DNA of 64,000 bases, from assembly GCA_905372095.1 (NCBI GenBank), contig CAJPNK010000002.1, forward strand, positions 75,373 through 139,372, read 5' to 3'. This document shows positions 1 to 8,377 of this stretch, in pieces. The notes under the pieces were generated by a model, which saw nothing but the letters and a program-made list of their open reading frames with translations, made no database searches and had not been told where the DNA came from. Within the stretch, counting starts at the first letter, position 1. Each line of letters opens with the position of its first letter. The stretch comes from Candidatus Saccharimonadota bacterium (GTDB lineage: Bacteria > Patescibacteriota > Saccharimonadia > Saccharimonadales > Saccharimonadaceae). The position numbers were made by a program, and so were the translations under genes.

Positions 1-1
1 G

Positions 2-3000
2 CGCTCGCGCTTTGACCGCGACCCAGCCAAGGATAAGCAGCGCTTCCACTTGACGGTGCTAGCGATGAACAACACCGGCTTTCATAATCTGATGAAGCTA
101 TCGACGCAGGCTAATCTGGAGGGTATGTATTACAAACCGCGGATTGATCATGACTTGCTGGAGGAGCTGAATGAAGGGCTGATTGTGATGAGCGGTTGTG
201 CTAGCGGCGAGTTGGGTGTGGCGCTCAAAGAAGATGACTACGACCGCGCCCGCGATATCGCCAAATGGTACAAATCGATCCTGGGTGACCGCTACTATCT
301 GGAATTGCAAGACCACGGCCATCCAAAATCAAACACGCACTGGGACGTCCAGGCAAAAATCAACGAGGGCTTGATTAAGCTATCAAAGGAGCTAGACATC
401 GAGATGGTGGTGACCTGCGATGGTCACTACTTGACGCATGATCACCAAGACGCGCACGAAATTTTGCTATGTGTCGGTACTGGTTCGTACTTGAGCGATG
501 AAAGGCGGATGAGTCTGAAAGACTTTGAACTGCACTTGACCGACCCGCGCGATATTATTGATCACTGGGGAGAAGAATATCCCGAGGTAATTCGTAACAC
601 TAAAAAGGTGGCTGACCGCTGTAATGTTGAAATTGAGCTGGGGCGTATTCTCATTCCAAAATATCCGTTGCCTGAGGGTGAGAATGAGCATTCGTATCTG
701 CTTAGGCTAACCTATCAGGGCTTGCTGCAGCGTTATAATGGCGCTTCGAAAGAGGAAGCCGAGAAATTAGACCCTGACGATATCATCCCGCAATTGTCTG
801 ACGAAGTTCGCCAGCGCGCCGAGATGGAGCTGGGCGTGATGGGCAACATGGGTTATGAGGGTTATTTCTTGATCGTCCAGGATTTTATCAACTGGGGTAA
901 GTCGCAGGGAATCGTCTTTGGGCCGGGGCGCGGCTCGGCTGCTGGTTCGATTATTGCCTACGCGCTGAATATTACCGACCTTGACCCGCTGAAGTACGGT
1001 CTGCTGTTCGAGCGTTTCCTTAATCCAGATCGTATTTCCATGCCGGATATCGACGTTGATATTCAAGATACCCGCCGCGACGAAGTGATTGAATATTGCG
1101 CTAAAAAATACGGCGAAGACCACGTCAGCAACATCGCTACCTTTGGTAAGATGTTCGGCCGCATGGCGGTGCGCGATGTCGCCAGGGTGCTGGAAGTACC
1201 GTACGCCGAGAGCGACCGCTTGGCTAAGTTGGTGCCGCCGCCGAACCAGGGCCGGCACATTCCGCTGTCGGTTAGCGTCAAAGAAGACGCCGATTTGCGT
1301 AAGGAGTACGAGAATAATCCTACCGCCAAAGAAGTGCTGGATTATGCTATCCAGCTCGAGGGCACGATTCGCAGCCACGGCGTTCATGCCTGCGGCGTGG
1401 TGATTGCACCGGACACGCTGGTTAATTATATTCCGCTAGAAATGGCGCAAAAAGGCGTGGTGGCGACGCAATTCCCGATGGGCGAAGTTGAGGAATTGGG
1501 GCTGCTGAAGATGGACTTTTTAGGCCTTTCAAACTTAACGATTATCAATAATGCCATGCGTATTATCAAAAAAGTTTATAAAGAAGAAATCGATCTGGCG
1601 CACTTGCCGCTTGATGATAAGCCGACATATGAGCTGTTTCAACGCGGCGACACCACCGGCGTGTTTCAGCTAGAATCGGCGGGTATGAAACGCTACCTGC
1701 GGGCGCTCAAACCAACGCATTTCGAAGACATCATCGCCATGGTGGCGCTGTACCGCCCGGGGCCGATGCAGTTCATTGATAGCTTTATTCGCCGCAAGCA
1801 CGGCGAAGAGCCGATTACCTACTTGCACGAGGGTATGCGCAACTCGCTGGAAAACACCTACGGAATTTTGGTTTACCAAGAGCAATTTATGCAAATTTCC
1901 AAGGAATGGTGCGGCTTTACCGGCGGCCAAGCTGATACGCTGCGTAAAGCCGTTGGTAAGAAAAAAATCGACCTAATGAAAAAGGTTAAGCCGGAGTTCG
2001 TCGAGGGCGCGGTCAAAGTTGGCGGCGCCACCCGCGAAATGGCGGAAACCTTTTGGACACAGCTGGAGGAGTTCGCTAATTATTGCTTTAATAAGTCTCA
2101 CGCCGCTTGTTACGGCTTAATTGCTTATTGGACGGCCTATCTAAAAGCACATTATCCGGACGCTTTCATGGCGGCGCTAATGACCAGCGATCACGACGAT
2201 ATCGACCGCCTGGCGATTGAAATTACCGAGTGCAAGCATATGGGCCTGGAGGTTCTGGCGCCAGACGTCAATCAGTCATACGTCGAGTTCGGCGTGGTGC
2301 CAGCTGCCAAGCAGGTTCGCTTCGGTATGGCCGCAGTCAAAGGCGTCGGCGTCGGTGCGGTCGAAGAAATTATCCGCGCCCGCGAGGCGGACGGCTCGTT
2401 CAAGTCGGTCGAGGATTTTGCCAAACGTGTCAGTACCAGCAAGGTTAATCGCAAAGCTTGGGAATCGCTGGTCAAAGCCGGTGCTTTCGACGCGCTGGGC
2501 GACCGCAGCGATTTGTTATTCAATCTCGATACGATTTTGGCTTTTGCTAGCAAGCTGCAAAAGGAAGCGCTCAGCGGGCAAGTTGATATGTTCGCGGCGC
2601 TCGGCGGCGACAAATTGATGCCGTCGGTCGAGCTGAAGACTTCGCCGGTCAAATACACCAACAAAGAGCAGCTGATGTGGGAGCGCGAGCTGCTGGGTCT
2701 TTACATTAGCGCGCATCCATTAGATAATTATGATGCCTTTTTCGAGGAGCAGACCATTCCGCTGCACGCCTGCACGCCGCAAATTGACGGGCAGAAAGTA
2801 TCGGTCGGCGGCTTGGTATCGACGATCCGCACTATCGTCACCAAGGCTGGCACCAAAATGGCGTTTGTCGGTATCGAGGATAAAACTAGCGAAATGGAGC
2901 TGATTGTCTTCCCGAGATTGTACGAACAGCTAGGCGAAAGTCTGCAGCAAGACGCCGTGCTGAAAGTTAGCGGTACTGTTAACGCCCGCGACCGCGACGG

Positions 3001-3448
3001 CAACATGACTGATGAAGCCAAAGTCATCGCCGACGAAGTTAATATCGTCACCGACAAAGAGCTCAACGAATACCAAAGCCACGGCCGCAAAATGACGGCG
3101 CCGAAAGGCCGTGCGGCCGTCAAAAGCAAGCGCTATCCGCGCAAAAACGCTAACGGTGCGCCAGCTGTGACGGCTGCAGCCAGCGCCAAAGCGGCGCCAA
3201 CAATTACCCTCAAGCCGCTAGAAAAGCTGGAAACTGTCTATGTCAAAGTCAAGAATCCAAGCGACCGCGACTTGCTGGTCTCGCTCAAGAAATTGTGCAG
3301 CCAAAACCCCGGCCAGAACGACATTATTATGATTTTGGGCGATGATAAGTCCAATGCCATCCGCCTGCCGTTTCGGGTCGATGCTCAGCGCAACCTGCGT
3401 GCTGGCCTAGCCGAACTGCTGGGTGACGAATGCGTCAAGGTAAAATAG
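2..3448 (+). CDS. dnaE: DNA polymerase III alpha subunit, 5' end outside window
   Basis: Replicative DNA polymerase catalytic subunit. The frame is open from base 2, so the gene starts upstream; the first ATG/TTG codons seen here are internal, and by family comparison roughly 80-90 N-terminal residues of the PHP domain are missing. Visible in order: rest of the PHP domain, the nucleotide-binding segment GRGSAAGS near 930-950, the catalytic aspartates in PDIDVDIQD at about 1043-1069, the finger motif ALYRPGPM near 1750, a helix-hairpin-helix (AVKGVGVGAVEEI) near 2335, and an OB fold near 2800-2930. The C-terminal 100 residues contain an Ala/Lys-rich linker before a conserved end. It is of the DnaE1 type rather than PolC (no inserted exonuclease domain seen). 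The gene ends in a strong terminator shared with cassette A. Confidence 0.97.
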   Translation, partial: RSRFDRDPAKDKQRFHLTVLAMNNTGFHNLMKLSTQANLEGMYYKPRIDHDLLEELNEGLIVMSGCASGELGVALKEDDYDRARDIAKWYKSILGDRYYLELQDHGHPKSNTHWDVQAKINEGLIKLSKELDIEMVVTCDGHYLTHDHQDAHEILLCVGTGSYLSDERRMSLKDFELHLTDPRDIIDHWGEEYPEVIRNTKKVADRCNVEIELGRILIPKYPLPEGENEHSYLLRLTYQGLLQRYNGASKEEAEKLDPDDIIPQLSDEVRQRAEMELGVMGNMGYEGYFLIVQDFINWGKSQGIVFGPGRGSAAGSIIAYALNITDLDPLKYGLLFERFLNPDRISMPDIDVDIQDTRRDEVIEYCAKKYGEDHVSNIATFGKMFGRMAVRDVARVLEVPYAESDRLAKLVPPPNQGRHIPLSVSVKEDADLRKEYENNPTAKEVLDYAIQLEGTIRSHGVHACGVVIAPDTLVNYIPLEMAQKGVVATQFPMGEVEELGLLKMDFLGLSNLTIINNAMRIIKKVYKEEIDLAHLPLDDKPTYELFQRGDTTGVFQLESAGMKRYLRALKPTHFEDIIAMVALYRPGPMQFIDSFIRRKHGEEPITYLHEGMRNSLENTYGILVYQEQFMQISKEWCGFTGGQADTLRKAVGKKKIDLMKKVKPEFVEGAVKVGGATREMAETFWTQLEEFANYCFNKSHAACYGLIAYWTAYLKAHYPDAFMAALMTSDHDDIDRLAIEITECKHMGLEVLAPDVNQSYVEFGVVPAAKQVRFGMAAVKGVGVGAVEEIIRAREADGSFKSVEDFAKRVSTSKVNRKAWESLVKAGAFDALGDRSDLLFNLDTILAFASKLQKEALSGQVDMFAALGGDKLMPSVELKTSPVKYTNKEQLMWERELLGLYISAHPLDNYDAFFEEQTIPLHACTPQIDGQKVSVGGLVSTIRTIVTKAGTKMAFVGIEDKTSEMELIVFPRLYEQLGESLQQDAVLKVSGTVNARDRDGNMTDEAKVIADEVNIVTDKELNEYQSHGRKMTAPKGRAAVKSKRYPRKNANGAPAVTAAASAKAAPTITLKPLEKLETVYVKVKNPSDRDLLVSLKKLCSQNPGQNDIIMILGDDKSNAIRLPFRVDAQRNLRAGLAELLGDECVKVK

Positions 3449-3483
3449 ATTAGGATAAGATAAGATAAATTAAACCAAAGAAA

Positions 3484-3535
3484 ATAGCCCGCCGAACTGG
3501 CTCAAGCTGAACGCTAGTTCAGCGGGCTATTTTCG
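3484..3535. terminator. Bidirectional terminator between dnaE and cassette A
   Basis: Inverted repeat with arms AATAGCCCGC (3484-3493) and GCGGGCTATT (3523-3532) plus inner arms GAACT/AGTTC. It has A-rich sequence on the left and a T run on the right, so it can end both dnaE (plus) and the small minus-strand gene. The left 39 bases (3468-3506) recur exactly at the end of cassette D (12018-12056). Confidence 0.85.
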
Positions 3536-3543
3536 ACGGGCTG

Positions 3544-3723
3544 TTAGCCCTTGCTGCTCTTGTCTGAGTCTTCTCGTTGCCACTGCCAGCGCCGGATTTT
3601 ATCAAGTACTCGAAGACACTTGATGAGAATACCGTAACACAGTCCTCCTTGGCACTTCATCTTCGTGGCGTGCCTGAGGATGTGTAGGTAGGCGCTCTCT
3701 ATGGCGGGTCTCTTGTACTTCAT
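3544..3723 (-). CDS. Small basic hypothetical protein, cassette A (59 aa)
   Basis: No family recognised. The ATG at 3723 is preceded by AAGGAG five bases upstream, which fixes the start. The protein is 59 aa, Lys/Arg-rich with three cysteines and a charged C-terminus ending KSSKG. There is no signal peptide or clear membrane helix. The last codons and the stop lie in sequence shared with cassette D, whose unrelated protein also ends in KG. It has its own promoter at 3808-3836 and a hairpin leader. I saw no CTAG in it, unlike neighbouring genes. It is probably real because of the promoter, SD and terminator, but its function is unknown. Confidence 0.6.
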   Translation of the reverse strand: MKYKRPAIESAYLHILRHATKMKCQGGLCYGILIKCLRVLDKIRRWQWQREDSDKSSKG

Positions 3724-3746
3724 GATCTCTCCTTTTAGAGAAGCTT

Positions 3747-3795
3747 GCTCAAGTAAAAAGGGCAACCTTCCGCCCTTTTTTTCCTAAACTTGAGC
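3747..3795 (-). promoter_or_regulatory. Nested hairpin leader of cassette A
   Basis: In the minus-strand 5' UTR the outer arms GCTCAAGT and ACTTGAGC (3747-3754 and 3788-3795) enclose an A/T-flanked hairpin, AAGGGC...GCCC(T)n at 3755-3782, that looks like an intrinsic terminator. The same arrangement is upstream of cassette D (12463-12511). It may act as an attenuator (inference). Confidence 0.6.
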
Positions 3796-3807
3796 GAAAA
3801 GTTAATA

Positions 3808-3836
3808 TATATATCACATATGGACTGCGAAGTCAA
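3808..3836 (-). promoter_or_regulatory. Promoter of cassette A
   Basis: Minus strand TTGACT (3836-3831), exactly 17 bases, TATATA (3813-3808). The block CATATGTGATATATATAT around the -10 is shared with the promoter of cassette G at 51735-51752. Confidence 0.75.
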
Positions 3837-3871
3837 TACTTTTCGCAATTATTTCGTAAAATTTGCAAATT

Positions 3872-4432
3872 TTAGGCATTTTTGGCGGTTTTGCCGCTTG
3901 TCGCCAGCTCGTATAGCGCGATTCCGGCCGCTACCGACACGTTGAACGACTCTTTTTGTCCGAACATCGGAATCTCAATAATATCGTCAGCCAAAGCTAG
4001 CCATTCGGGCGCGATACCGTCGACTTCTTCGCCTAGCAGCAACGCGATGCGGTCTGGCGCTGAATAATCGCGCAGATTGGTGCTATTGGCGGCTTGTTCT
4101 AGAGCGGCGATGCGGTAGCCCAGCTGCCGCAGTTCGTCTAGCGGCGGTGCTTCGTGATACTCAAACGGCACCAAACTTTCGGCGCCGAGCGCAGTTTTGT
4201 GAATTTGCTGGGTGATTTTCTGACGAATGTGCGGCAGGCGCTGGTCGTCCCGCGTGATTTCACCGTCGATTAGCGCGCAATTTGGCGCTTCGCGGCACAA
4301 ACTCAAATCAGGGTACGGCGTATAGCCGCTCAAAATCAACCGTTCGATACCGAAACCTTCGCATGTCCGGAAGATTGACCCGACATTGAAGGTCGAGCGG
4401 ATGTTGTGAGCGATGACGGTGATTTTCGGCAT
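3872..4432 (-). CDS. SpoU/TrmH-family RNA 2'-O-methyltransferase
   Basis: SPOUT-fold SAM-dependent RNA methyltransferase of 186 aa, a minimal catalytic domain. All three SpoU motifs are visible: motif 1 HNIRSTFNVGSIFRTCEG at the N-terminus (catalytic Arg), motif 2 LLLGEEVDGI near residue 132, and motif 3 IPMFGQKESFNVSVAAGIA near residue 154, which forms the trefoil-knot SAM site. The target RNA (tRNA or rRNA) cannot be told from sequence. TACAAT lies six bases before the ATG, so the mRNA is probably leaderless. It is divergent from pilB. Confidence 0.9.
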   Translation of the reverse strand: MPKITVIAHNIRSTFNVGSIFRTCEGFGIERLILSGYTPYPDLSLCREAPNCALIDGEITRDDQRLPHIRQKITQQIHKTALGAESLVPFEYHEAPPLDELRQLGYRIAALEQAANSTNLRDYSAPDRIALLLGEEVDGIAPEWLALADDIIEIPMFGQKESFNVSVAAGIALYELATSGKTAKNA

Positions 4433-4484
4433 AATTCTATTGTAGCACTGTTTTTAGCGCAAGCTTTTTGCTAAAATAAAGGTG

Positions 4485-6107
4485 ATGGACGAAGAAGAAG
4501 TTCAGCGCCGCCGGCGCGAACAAGACGAAAAAGCTACTCGCCAGCGGGCGACTATTCTGGGTTTGCCGTATGTTGATATGCGCAATCTAGAGGACACACT
4601 GCCGTTGGTCCCTGGGATGATTCCGATCGAGAAAATGCACCAATACCGCATCGTACCGCTAGCCAAGGGCGGCAACGAAGTGATGTACCAAATCGGCGTG
4701 ACTTCGCAAACGCCGCAATCTATTTTGCAGAAAATCAAGCGCGAGTATCAAGACCGCGGCGACAAATTGCAGTTTTTGCTGATCAGCGCCAGCGGCTACC
4801 GGGCGATGATGCTGCGTTACGATCCGCCGCAGCGTACTGCTTACGATGATATCGAGATTGCTAAAGAGGGCGACAGCAATACCATCGCTCAAGTTAGCCA
4901 GACGCTAAATCTGGTATCAAGCGAGGAATTATTTGATTTCTTGATCAAGCAGGCGGACAGGCTTGGCGCTAGCGACATTCACATTGAAAACGAGCGCGAC
5001 TCTATCCGCGTACGCATGCGTGTCGACGGCGCGCTGCACCCGGTGGCGCAACTAGAACGTTCGCGCTACCGGATTATTATGGGCGAGCTAGCTAGCCGTG
5101 CTGGCGTTAGTAGTGCAGCTATGGAGTCGCAGTCCGGCCATATGCAGATGGAAATCACCACCGACCAAGGCACGCATCTATTGAACCTACGCGTCGAGAC
5201 TGTGCCGACGCTGTACGGGCAAGATGCGGTGCTGCGTTTATTTAATTTTGATGAATCATTGTTGAACTTGGACTTGCTGGGTATTCCGCCGCGCCAGCGC
5301 AAGGAAATCGACGAAGTTGTCAGTCACCCGCGCGGCTTGGTGCTGATGGTCGGGCCGACTGGCTCGGGTAAATCGACGACGCTTTATAGTATGCTCAACG
5401 CGCTGAATACCACCGACCGCAAGCTGATTACACTCGAGGATCCGATCGAGTATGGCCTGAGCGGCATGTCGCAAATCCCAATTGACACGACGCACGGGCA
5501 GAGCTTTGCTGATGGTTTGCGCAGTGTTTTGCGCCTCGACCCAGATGTGGTGATGGTTGGCGAGATTCGTGATGTCGATACGGCGCGCACGGCTATTCAG
5601 GCGTCAATCACCGGCCATTTGGTGCTATCGAGCTTTCACGCCAATACTACCAGTACAGCCTTTAGCCGTATGATTGATATGATTGGAGTTAACCCGATCT
5701 TTTCAAGCGCTATCCGCTTGTTGATTGCTCAGCGTTTGGTGCGGCGTTTAGTCGATCACACCAAGGAAGCATATGAACCTGATGAAGCAACACGTAAATA
5801 CGTCCAGCGCGTACTCGAAAAGCTGCCGCCTGATGTCGAGAAGCCTGATCTGGATAATTTCAAGCTGTGGCGCCCCGTGCCTAGCGAAGATGCGCCGTTT
5901 GGCTACAAAGGCCGGGTGGTTATCATGGAACAGCTGGTTGTTACCGATGAAATCCAGAAGTTTATCCGCGGCGATGTCCAAGATGTTCACCCCGAGACGA
6001 TAGAAGAAACCGCTCGAAATGAAGGTATGCTAACGCTCGAGCAGGTCGGCGTGCTGGCGGCCTTGCGCGGCGAAACCACGCTCGAGGAAGTCGCTCGGGT
6101 GATTTAA
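4485..6107 (+). CDS. pilB: Type IV pilus assembly ATPase PilB/GspE
   Basis: Cytoplasmic hexameric ATPase that powers pilus extension. A short degenerate N-terminal domain is followed by the N2 domain (SDIHIENERD, near residue 165), Walker A GPTGSGKST (about residue 290), the Asp box, Walker B-like DPDVVMVGEIRD (about 351) and the His box GHLVLSSFHANT (about 375). The usual C-terminal tetracysteine zinc motif has been lost: where CPxC and CxxC are expected there is VDHTK near 422 and PSEDAPFGYKGR near 466. The start is ATG 4485, or GTG three bases earlier; TAAAAT lies close upstream. No other pilus genes are in this window. Confidence 0.93.
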   Translation: MDEEEVQRRRREQDEKATRQRATILGLPYVDMRNLEDTLPLVPGMIPIEKMHQYRIVPLAKGGNEVMYQIGVTSQTPQSILQKIKREYQDRGDKLQFLLISASGYRAMMLRYDPPQRTAYDDIEIAKEGDSNTIAQVSQTLNLVSSEELFDFLIKQADRLGASDIHIENERDSIRVRMRVDGALHPVAQLERSRYRIIMGELASRAGVSSAAMESQSGHMQMEITTDQGTHLLNLRVETVPTLYGQDAVLRLFNFDESLLNLDLLGIPPRQRKEIDEVVSHPRGLVLMVGPTGSGKSTTLYSMLNALNTTDRKLITLEDPIEYGLSGMSQIPIDTTHGQSFADGLRSVLRLDPDVVMVGEIRDVDTARTAIQASITGHLVLSSFHANTTSTAFSRMIDMIGVNPIFSSAIRLLIAQRLVRRLVDHTKEAYEPDEATRKYVQRVLEKLPPDVEKPDLDNFKLWRPVPSEDAPFGYKGRVVIMEQLVVTDEIQKFIRGDVQDVHPETIEETARNEGMLTLEQVGVLAALRGETTLEEVARVI

Positions 6108-6188
6108 GCTGGTTTTTTGCTTTTTTCGCGGAAATGTGTAGTAGTAGCTGCGGAGTTTGACAAAAATCGCAAAAACACCTCTAAACCC

Positions 6189-6217
6189 TTGACAAACAGC
6201 GTGATGTGTGATAGCAT
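6189..6217 (+). promoter_or_regulatory. Promoter of cassette B
   Basis: TTGACA (6189-6194), 17 bases, TAGCAT (6212-6217). The sequence before the -10 is TGTGA, as in cassettes A and G. Confidence 0.7.
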
Positions 6218-6441
6218 AATAGCATACCACTCCCTTTAGCAGGTTGAGCCGGTATGCATACTTAAAAAATGAAATCTGAGAAGCGCCGACTAGCGCCGTA
6301 GGATTTCAGACTCTCTACCAAGATATAAAAAAAGTTTTTTCGCGAATAACCGCTAGCTATTCGTGTTTTTATGTGTGAGTAGAGAGTCTGAAACGGTCAG
6401 ACTCCAAAATCGCCCCGGAATGGGGCAGAAAGGAGCCGATC
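6218..6441 (+). promoter_or_regulatory. Long structured leader of cassette B
   Basis: About 220 bases between promoter and ATG with no other gene. It holds a GCATACC/GGTATGC hairpin near 6222-6257, a GAAATC/GATTTC hairpin with an inner AGCGCC/(G)GCGCT-like pairing near 6270-6306, a terminator-like CGCGAATA...TATTCG hairpin followed by TTTTT (about 6340-6369), and the segment GTAGAGAGTCTG near 6380-6392, which is complementary to CAGACTCTCTAC near 6307-6319. That long-range pairing competes with the local hairpins, so an RNA switch is possible. The leader ends in the SD AAAGGAG. Confidence 0.5.
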
Positions 6442-6942
6442 ATGGCTCTGGAGACCCTCAACGACATTGTCGTCACGAAGGGCGGCTGGCCCGCCCTGTG
6501 GGAGCGTGGCGGCGCCCTGTCACGTCGCGGCTCCGCCACCATCATCGCTGAAGCGGACGGGGCGAAGCCCCGTCCGGTTTTGGTGAAGACCCGCGGGCAC
6601 CTCGCCTGCGGGCAGCACGCACTGGTCGGCCTGCGGGCCGGCATGTATGTGATCAGCGCCGGACGCTCCGGCGCAGTCAGTATCAAGCGCATCAAGCGCG
6701 TGGGAGTCCAGGGTCGGGAGGTCCTGGCTGAGGTCGAGGAGGTCGATTCCTCCTCGATTCCGCCCAAGCTGCAGCCTGCCGTGCAGGCTGCAGTAACCAA
6801 GGCCCGCACCTACCACTGTAGGTTTGCTGTCTGGGTAGACAGCTCTGCGGCGAGGAAGTATGGCCCGGGTCGCCGCCGGTTGGCGGCGATCTACGACGAG
6901 ATCCACGCGGACAAGATGTCCGCGATTGAGGCGGAGATATAA
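6442..6942 (+). CDS. Hypothetical protein, cassette B (166 aa, possible extension to 184)
   Basis: No family recognised. The start is ATG 6442, six bases after AAAGGAG. The protein is soluble and basic, with a Gly/Ser/Arg-rich N-terminal half and a helical C-terminal half ending in an acidic helix (DEIHADKMSAIEAEI). It stops at TAA 6940-6942. The same frame continues for 17 sense codons (DWERELLVLTEAPPEEL) to a TAG at 6994-6996, and this reads naturally as the rest of the helix, so the TAA may be a recent nonsense change or a read-through site. Codon use is rich in CCC, CTC and GTC and no CTAG was seen, unlike neighbours, which suggests a foreign, perhaps actinobacterial, origin. Function unknown. 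Confidence 0.65.
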   Translation: MALETLNDIVVTKGGWPALWERGGALSRRGSATIIAEADGAKPRPVLVKTRGHLACGQHALVGLRAGMYVISAGRSGAVSIKRIKRVGVQGREVLAEVEEVDSSSIPPKLQPAVQAAVTKARTYHCRFAVWVDSSAARKYGPGRRRLAAIYDEIHADKMSAIEAEI

Positions 6943-6996
6943 GACTGGGAGCGCGAGCTCCTGGTTCTCACAGAAGCTCCGCCCGAGGAGCTGTAG

Positions 6997-7165
6997 CGCC
7001 CGTGCCCCGCGCACTCGGGGCATCAGATTTCATCTTTCCATGAGACCTTGAGAGTGCGCTCAAGGTCTCCACACCCGCGCCTTCCTGGCGGGGATGGTCG
7101 AGTTCTTGGCTTAATCACTAATAGAGCTCCCATCTCCGCCGGAAGGGCGGGTTTTTCACTTTTTG
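6997..7165 (+). terminator. Hairpin-rich 3' region of cassette B
   Basis: Successive hairpins lie after the ORF: GTGCCCC/GGGGCAT near 7000-7022, a perfect GAGACCTTGAG/CTCAAGGTCTC at 7042-7052 and 7059-7069, CCCGC/GCGGG near 7073-7095, and a typical intrinsic terminator CCGCC-ggaag-GGCGG followed by TTTTT at about 7137-7156. No gene was seen in this stretch. Confidence 0.7.
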
Positions 7166-7168
7166 ACA

Positions 7169-8302
7169 CTATTTAATTACTGCAGAGACCGCCGGCACGA
7201 CGCGCTCATCAAACGGCGACGGGATAACTTCGTCGGCGGTTGGATTCTCGACCAGCGCTGCCAGAGCTTCGGCGGCGGCTAACTTGTGCTGGTCGGTGAT
7301 TTTCTGGACGCCATTGTCGAGCGCGCCGCGGAAAATACCAGGGAAAGCCAAGGAATTATTAACTTGATTCGGGAAGTCGCTGCGGCCAGTCGCTACGACG
7401 GCTGCGCCAGCGCTAATCGCGGCATCGGGCATGATTTCGGGCACTGGATTGGCCAGGGCAAAAATAATCGGCTGGCTGGCCATTGCGGCGACCATCTCTG
7501 GCGCTAGCGAGTTGGCGGCCGATACGCCGATGAAGATGTCGGCGCCAGCTAATACTTCTGCTAGAGTACCGCTTTCTGAAGTGTTCAAATATTGCTGCAA
7601 GGCGGTTTTTTCTGGCGACAGGTCAGTGCGGTCGCTACTCAGCGCGCCGTGGCGATCGAGTACAATCAAGTTTTTGACGCCGTACAGATTGAGCAGCTTA
7701 ATAATCGCTGTGCCAGCCGCGCCTGGCCCCGCCAGAACGACTTTGCAGTCGCGTAAGTTCTTGCCGACAACCTTGGCGGCGTTGATCAGCCCAGCTAGCA
7801 CTACTATTGCCGTACCGTGCTGGTCATCGTGAAATACTGGAATGTCTAGTTCGGCTTTCAAACGCTCCTCAATTTCGAAGCATTTTGGCGAAGCGATATC
7901 CTCTAAATTGATCGCTCCAAAGCTCGGCGCTATCGCCTTGACGGCAGCGATAATTTCTTCTGGCTGGTGAACGTCCAAGACAATTGGCACGGCGTCGACA
8001 TTAGCGAAATGCTTGAACAGCAGCGCCTTACCCTCCATCACCGGCATGGCGGCTTTTGGCCCCAAATTGCCCAAGCCCAAAATCGCCGAACCGTCAGAAA
8101 TCACGCCGACCAGATTGTTCGTCCAAGTGTATTTCGGCAAATCCGCCGGGTTCTCGGCGATGGCCTGGCTAACGGCGCCGACGCCCGGGCTATAGTAGCT
8201 GCTAAGCTTATCGCGGTCAATCTCGCCGCTGTCGCGCAGCGCGGTGGTGATTTTACCTTTATATTTTTGGTGTAGTTTTAGTGCTAGTTTGTTGTAATCC
8301 AT
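7169..8302 (-). CDS. NAD(P)-dependent malic enzyme
   Basis: Oxidative decarboxylation of malate to pyruvate and CO2. The 377 aa length fits the short bacterial type. Seen: the catalytic Tyr region SSYYSPGVGAVSQ near residue 34, the catalytic Lys segment MEGKALLFKHFANVDAVP near 88, the metal-binding EDIASPKCF and FHDDQHGTAIV (near 132 and 156), the Rossmann motif GPGAAGTAI near 192 and GRSDFPNQVNN near 308. No phosphotransacetylase extension is present. On the minus strand TATAAT lies six bases before the ATG, indicating a leaderless mRNA. In reduced Saccharibacteria this enzyme is one of few links around pyruvate (family knowledge). Confidence 0.95.
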   Translation of the reverse strand: MDYNKLALKLHQKYKGKITTALRDSGEIDRDKLSSYYSPGVGAVSQAIAENPADLPKYTWTNNLVGVISDGSAILGLGNLGPKAAMPVMEGKALLFKHFANVDAVPIVLDVHQPEEIIAAVKAIAPSFGAINLEDIASPKCFEIEERLKAELDIPVFHDDQHGTAIVVLAGLINAAKVVGKNLRDCKVVLAGPGAAGTAIIKLLNLYGVKNLIVLDRHGALSSDRTDLSPEKTALQQYLNTSESGTLAEVLAGADIFIGVSAANSLAPEMVAAMASQPIIFALANPVPEIMPDAAISAGAAVVATGRSDFPNQVNNSLAFPGIFRGALDNGVQKITDQHKLAAAEALAALVENPTADEVIPSPFDERVVPAVSAVIK

Positions 8303-8377
8303 ATACTTATTATAGCGCGTTTGGCGGACTATCGGGCTAAGTTGTAATAAACTGCAGCCTGCGTTATGATATATGCC

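Noticed and set aside
3535..3560. GTTAGCC at the cassette ends as an integron attC core site
   Set aside because: The core consensus GTTRRRY does not fit (C in a purine position), the paired R/L boxes are lacking, and no integrase gene is in the window.
6268..6310. CTGAGAAGCGCC in the cassette B leader as a ribozyme core
   Set aside because: It does not fit CTGANGA, and the GAAA and stems are missing.
6860..7051. 63-codon Arg-rich plus-strand frame overlapping the end of cassette B
   Set aside because: It is an out-of-frame shadow of a GC-rich gene with no SD.
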